Of a stretch of 32,550 bases of DNA, positions 28,595-32,550 are shown in pieces. The position numbers and the translations under genes are program-made. Where the stretch lies: the NCBI GenBank assembly GCA_001275005.1, contig JWZX01003024.1:1-32550 (forward strand). Reading direction: 5' to 3'. The notes beneath the pieces were generated by a model. It made no database searches, had not been told where the DNA came from, and saw only the letters and a list, made by a program, of their open reading frames with translations. Numbering within the stretch: the stretch's first letter is position 1; each line of letters opens with the position of its first letter. The stretch is from Chrysochromulina tobinii. Its lineage: Eukaryota; Haptophyta; Prymnesiales; Chrysochromulinaceae.

Positions 28595-29911
28595 TCAGAC
28601 CGCCTTGAGCACGAGAGCGATGCCCTGTCCGCCACCGATGCACGCGGCGCCGACGGCTGTTTTCACCTCACCGCGGGCGATGGCGTGCGCAAGGTGGAGC
28701 GTGATGCGCGAGCCCGAGGCGCCCAGAGGGTGGCCCAGGGCAATGGCACCGCCGTTGATGTTGAGCTTCGACGCGTCGATGCCGAGCCCCTTTGCGCACG
28801 CGAGGACCTGCGGCGCGAACGCCTCGTTGATCTCGATGCGATCCATGTCCTCGAGCGACATGGACGCCTTCTTGAGCGCCTCCTGGATCGCGGGCACCGG
28901 CCTGGTGGGAATCAGACAGACAACAGGGGTGACGTCAGTGGTAATCATGCATGTGGCCTGTGGACATCATTGCCAATCAATGGCAAGTAGTGAGCCTCAG
29001 CGGCAAAATCAGCTGGCCCAGGCCGTTGCGAACCCAATGCCCATGCGTGTCGGATCGACGCCGACGTTCGCCCAGGACACGAGCTCCGCGAGCGGCTTGA
29101 GGCCATACTTCTTGACGGCGGCCTCGCTCGCGAGCACAAGCGCGCCGGCGCCGTCGCAGATACCCGAGGCAGACGCGGCGGTCACCACACCTCCCTTCTT
29201 GAAGGTCGTGGGCAGCGCGCCCATCTTCTCGAGGGTCGTCACTCGAGGGTGTTCGTCTGTCGCAAAGGAGATCGGGCCTTTCTTCGACGTGAGTTCAATT
29301 GGCTCGATCTCGTGGGCGAAGACGCCCTTGGCATTCGCATCCGCCCACCGCTGCTGCGACGAGAGCGCGTAAGCGTCCGACTCGGCGCGCGTAATGCTGT
29401 AATCCGCCGCGAGGTTCTCCGCTGTGATGCCCATCGGGCAGCCCGCGTGCGAGTCTGTGAGGCCCGCCCAAAGCGTGTCCTGCATCTGTGCGTTGACGCC
29501 GAGGCGCGTGCCCCAGCGCACCTCGTGGCCGTACACGGACATAGGCGCCTGCGACATGGATTCGGTGCCCGCCGCCACGCCGACGGCTGCCTCGCCCAGC
29601 TTGATCTCGTGGGCGACGTTGATGCAGCTCTGAAACCCTGAACCGCACAGGCGATTGATGTTGAGCGCTGATACCGGAACGCGCATCCCATTCTTAAGCG
29701 CAACGTGCCTCGCAAGGTACGCTGCGTCCGGCGAGGTCTGCTGCACGTTGCCGACGACGACCGTGTCGACGATTTCAGGCGAGATCTTGCCGGACGCGAG
29801 CGCACCCCTGGTGGCGATCACCGCCAGGTCGGTCGCGCTCATGGACTTGAGCGCACCCCCAAAGGCGCCGAACGCTGTGCGCCTTGCCCCGACGATGAAC
29901 ACGCGCGTCAT
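28595..29911 (-). CDS. Acetyl-CoA acetyltransferase (thiolase II)
   Basis: Condenses two acetyl-CoA into acetoacetyl-CoA, or the reverse; the first step of the mevalonate route and the last of ketone or fatty acid breakdown. Exons 29034-29911 and 28595-28901 join (phase 2) to give 394 residues. The intron 28902-29033 starts GTTCGC and ends ACCAG. The join restores MGIG-PVPAI, a hallmark of thiolases. Nucleophile C89 (NRLCGSGFQS), H350 (GHPLGASGSR) and C380 (CIGGGQG) are all present at standard spacing. There is no N-terminal extension and the C-terminus (LVLKAV) is not a peroxisomal SKL-type signal, so a cytosolic enzyme is likely. The ATG at 29909-29911 starts directly at the conserved TRVFIVGARRTAFG. 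The donor lacks the usual A at +3, but no alternative join preserves the fold. Confidence 0.95.
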
Positions 29912-30058
29912 GCTTGATTGCACAAACTATTGCACATCAAGAAAAGTTCGCAGTCCGCAATTTAATGTCCGACACGACGTGTCTTACCATATTAGAGACA
30001 ATTCAAACACGTTCCCCAACCAAACATTTAATGTTGTAATGTTCAACATCAACAAAAA

Positions 30059-31201
30059 TCACTCGGCTACATCGGCACACTGCGGCTGCAGGACAGCGAG
30101 CACGTTGCGAACCTCAGCCGAATATGCTTGAGCAGCGGCTTCGGCGCCCGCCGCTGTGGCGGCCGCGGCAGCCCCTCGAAGAAGCTCGAGGAGCGCGGGC
30201 CAATGCGTGGGTACACACGTGCGCGTGACTGCGAGCGCCGCCTGCCAGAGCGGTAGCGAGTTGGCCTGTGAGCGCTGCGCGCCGCTCATCATCATCACCT
30301 TGGCGAGCCGCAAGCGAGCCTGCAGCAGCATGGCGTGGCCCTCTCCAAGCACGCCGCTGACAAGCTGCAACAGTTGCGCATAGTGCGCCGCCGCCTGCAT
30401 GAAGAGCTGCTTCGGCGCCGCCGTATCACTCTCGCCGTGTGCGCGCGCTGCGGAGTTCCAGGCTGCGTCGGCCGCCGAGTTGCGCGCCGAGAGCTCCCGC
30501 TCGAGCTGTGCGCGCCGCGGGTCCGAGGGCGCCGGAGCTGTGGGTGCCCATGCCTCGAGGGGGCCGTCCGCAGCGCGAGCGTCCGGGCCGAAGCCGTGGT
30601 GGGCCAGAGCGGCGGCTCGCTCCGCGGCACCACACGCGAGGTCCTCGACGTATGAAATTCGGACCTCCTCGCCCGCGCGAATATCGCGAACGGCGCGGAT
30701 GCAGCAGCACAATGCCCCGTCCGCGCGTCGGCGAAACCCCATATGCGTCGCGTTTGGGGTGCAGCTATGGTTGATCATCGATGCGCGAACACACAGTGCC
30801 TGGTGCCCAAGCAGTTCCAGTGCATTTCTCTGCACCACGTGCAATAAGCGCAAGAGCTCACGGTCATCGACGGTCGCGGAAGCTGGAGTGCGCCGTCGCA
30901 TCTCGGCCACGGCATCTGTCGCTTGATCCAGAACGAGGCCGTCGGCTGTTTGGGGCTCCAGCGCTCGCGTGAGCCCATGCACTGTACTGTCAACGAGGAG
31001 AGCCGCTGCAAGTAACGCCGAGGTCAGCATCGGGTCCTGCTGCATATCCAAGCTGCTCAAATTCATCGAGGCCAGCGCGACCTCGCACAGAATTGGCGCG
31101 CCAGCACGGATATCGACGGCCGCTGCAACGCCTCGACCGCATCCCTCGACCTCGATAACTTTCGTGGTCGCTGGCGAGGGCCAAGAGGCCGGCGGTGCCA
31201 T
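30059..31201 (-). CDS. SET-domain protein (SMYD-like, without MYND finger)
   Basis: A probable protein lysine methyltransferase using S-adenosylmethionine. From the ATG at 31199-31201 it is 380 residues. The N-terminal SET strand (GCGRGVAAAVDIRAGAPIL, about 20-38), the cofactor-binding SMINHSCTPNATH (about 141-153) and the closing GEEVRISYVED (about 177-187) are clear and in SMYD order. The insert between them is helical. The MYND zinc finger normally found between the SET halves of SMYD proteins is absent, and no CxCxxxxC post-SET cluster follows. The C-terminal half (about 200-380) is helical and alanine-rich, like the TPR-like tail of SMYD proteins. Upstream in-frame codons offer only non-ATG starts. 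It sits head-to-tail between the LRR and thiolase genes. Substrate unknown. Confidence 0.85.
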   Translation of the reverse strand: MAPPASWPSPATTKVIEVEGCGRGVAAAVDIRAGAPILCEVALASMNLSSLDMQQDPMLTSALLAAALLVDSTVHGLTRALEPQTADGLVLDQATDAVAEMRRRTPASATVDDRELLRLLHVVQRNALELLGHQALCVRASMINHSCTPNATHMGFRRRADGALCCCIRAVRDIRAGEEVRISYVEDLACGAAERAAALAHHGFGPDARAADGPLEAWAPTAPAPSDPRRAQLERELSARNSAADAAWNSAARAHGESDTAAPKQLFMQAAAHYAQLLQLVSGVLGEGHAMLLQARLRLAKVMMMSGAQRSQANSLPLWQAALAVTRTCVPTHWPALLELLRGAAAAATAAGAEAAAQAYSAEVRNVLAVLQPQCADVAE

Positions 31202-31434
31202 CGAGGGCTGACCGATTTTGTACTGGGCCGTCTGGCGGAAGCCGAGCGAGTACGCGCGCGCGCGCCGCGCGTTGTTCGGTGCGCGCAACGCGCGACTTTT
31301 CAGACCGGCGCCAGCCGGCGCCGAGGACCCGAGGAGCGAGGTGTGAAGCGCGCTCAGAGGTGTTCGCTTCGCGCGTCTCGTGTGTGTATTTTTTACAGTG
31401 TCCTACTTCCTCATGGACGTTCTGGCACTCTCCT

Positions 31435-32178
31435 TTACCGCATCGTGTGCCGATGATCATCGATCAACGTCTGTGCGCGCGCGCTCAGCCTCTTGCACTC
31501 GATCACGAGCGCGTCGAACTCGGCCGAGCCCTGGAGCGTCCCGAGCTGCGGCTCCTGACCGCCCGCCGCTGCCCTGCCGCCTGCTTTGCATCCGGGACCC
31601 GCGTCGCCCCAGTCAAAGTTTTTAAGCCATGGCTCTGGCTCGGCGAAGGAGAGCTGACTGAGTGCGTTCCCAGCCTCGTTGGGCAGCGCAGCGTCCGCAA
31701 GCACAATGCGCTCGCCGTCGAGCGTCTGAAGGCGTGGCAGCATGCGGCGCACCGCGGTGCGGTACGCCGGGTGCTCGCATATGGGGTTGCGTTCCTCACC
31801 GCCCCGGACTTGTAGCTGAAATTGTCGCAGGCACGACAATGCTGTGAGGCACTGCACGTCATCAAGGTTGGAGATACGGTTGCCCTGCAGCTGCAACGTC
31901 TCGAGCGCGTCGAGCATCTCGAGACCCTCGATACGCGCGATCTCATTGTTGGAAAGCACCAGTTTCTTCAGAGACTCGAGCCCGTGCAGGCCCTCGATGC
32001 GCTCCAAGCGGTTCCCGGAAAGGTCAAGCTCTGTCAGGCTCGGTACGAGGTCCATGTTCGTGATGCGGCGGATGCCCATGCACGGCATGGATAGCTTGAA
32101 GCAGAGGGACAGGTCGAACTGCTTGCTCGCCGCCTTGATTGACGCCTCGTCAAGCACACACTCGCGTTCCTTGGGCAT
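31435..32178 (-). CDS. Leucine-rich repeat protein, SDS22-like
   Basis: A 247-residue protein. Residues about 20-110 hold four SDS22-type LRRs of about 22 residues (LTELDLSGNRLERIEGL, LKKLVLSNNEIARIEGL, LETLQLQGNRISNLDDV). They are capped by a typical LRRcap segment (RNPICEHPAYRTAVRRMLPRLQTLDG). Residues about 150-247 form a charged tail with a possible terminal helix. Such short SDS22-like proteins often serve in axonemes (LRR light chains, LRRC types) or as phosphatase regulators. The sequence does not separate these. The ATG is followed by MPKEREC and leads without a gap into the first repeat. An insertion of a few residues (QVRGGEERNP) before the cap is unusual but in frame. The 3' end lies 233 bases upstream of the SET gene start. 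Confidence 0.9.
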   Translation of the reverse strand: MPKERECVLDEASIKAASKQFDLSLCFKLSMPCMGIRRITNMDLVPSLTELDLSGNRLERIEGLHGLESLKKLVLSNNEIARIEGLEMLDALETLQLQGNRISNLDDVQCLTALSCLRQFQLQVRGGEERNPICEHPAYRTAVRRMLPRLQTLDGERIVLADAALPNEAGNALSQLSFAEPEPWLKNFDWGDAGPGCKAGGRAAAGGQEPQLGTLQGSAEFDALVIECKRLSARAQTLIDDHRHTMR

Positions 32179-32550
32179 GGCGGCGTAGGAGGTGGCGCGG
32201 CCGTTGACTCAAGATGCGTACAGTTCGGGACGACGCTCCACAGCGCCCTTTTTGGGCATGTCGGCACCCCTCCCTGCCCATCTGACGTCGCCGCTGCTCG
32301 CGACGCGCACCTGCTGACTCCGCTGCCCGCCGCTTTTGCGCCATCCGCCGCGTCTCGACGTCGGAGAGCATTGGCTTCCTTTTCGCTCCCCGTGTGACCC
32401 CGCGTGTGTCTCTCATACCGCGAGGAGCGCAGGTCCCGACCACCCTCGTGTGCCGCCGCCGTGGATCCTAAGGCGCAGATCGCACTTCTCGCGGTGCGCC
32501 GAGCGCCATCTGTCGAGGGCACACGAGGTGAACAACGGTGCGCCGCGTTT
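32179..32550. other. Right edge, possible partial minus-strand coding sequence
   Basis: A minus-strand frame across about 32240-32443 encodes an Arg/Lys/Ala-rich string (KRKPMLSDVETRRMAQKRRAAE) that could be an exon of a gene beyond the window or part of a longer 5' region of the LRR gene. It has no recognisable motif and GC-rich DNA easily gives such frames, so I do not call a gene. Nothing else was identified. Confidence 0.3.

Noticed and set aside
1-32550. Bacterial operon or defence-system interpretation
   Set aside because: The myosin, SET, eIF2D, SHIPPO and spliced genes are eukaryotic. No CRISPR array, integrase, transposase or toxin-antitoxin pair was seen.

Overview
This is GC-rich nuclear DNA from a eukaryote. 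The evidence is a myosin heavy chain, a SET-domain protein, an eIF2D and at least four spliced genes. Eight introns can be inferred from protein continuity; all begin GT and end AG, and most donors read GTGCG or similar. The thioredoxin begins with a signal peptide followed by an A-D-A-F-type transit-peptide motif. That points to a plastid of red algal origin surrounded by extra membranes. A SHIPPO-repeat protein and a MORN-repeat protein suggest a flagellated cell. A haptophyte (or a pelagophyte-like stramenopile) fits best. This is an inference from the motifs, not a database match.

Layout, left to right. SufC (minus, iron-sulfur cluster assembly) is head-to-head with an unusual myosin (plus, three exons). 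About 1.5 kb without a recognisable gene follows; it holds repeats and hairpins. Next come a four-helix Golgi membrane protein of the COPI-associated/TVP15 family (minus) and, head-to-head, a plastid-type thioredoxin (plus, three exons), then a SHIPPO-repeat protein (plus, four exons, one-base frame break). A large SPRY plus coiled-coil protein (minus, with its own frame break near the C-terminus) is head-to-head with a second alanine-rich coiled-coil protein (plus). Then come eIF2D (minus, with an inserted pair of SAM-like domains), an M14 zinc carboxypeptidase (minus) head-to-head with a MORN-repeat protein (plus), a small very basic protein (minus), and an unknown 477-residue protein (minus) head-to-head with an unknown 316-residue protein (plus). 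The right end is a tight minus-strand series: LRR protein, SET-domain protein, acetyl-CoA acetyltransferase (two exons).

The genes do not form one pathway. Two encode probable plastid proteins (SufC, thioredoxin). Several are likely cytoskeletal or flagellar (myosin, SHIPPO, MORN, perhaps the two coiled-coil proteins and the LRR protein). The rest are housekeeping or unknown. The striking organisation is compactness: five head-to-head pairs, three separated by only about 163-181 bases between start codons. No tRNA, rRNA, CRISPR array or complete mobile element was recognised. The most unusual items are the SAM-like insertion in eIF2D, the myosin tail domain, the divergent coiled-coil pair and two single-base frame breaks in neighbouring genes.
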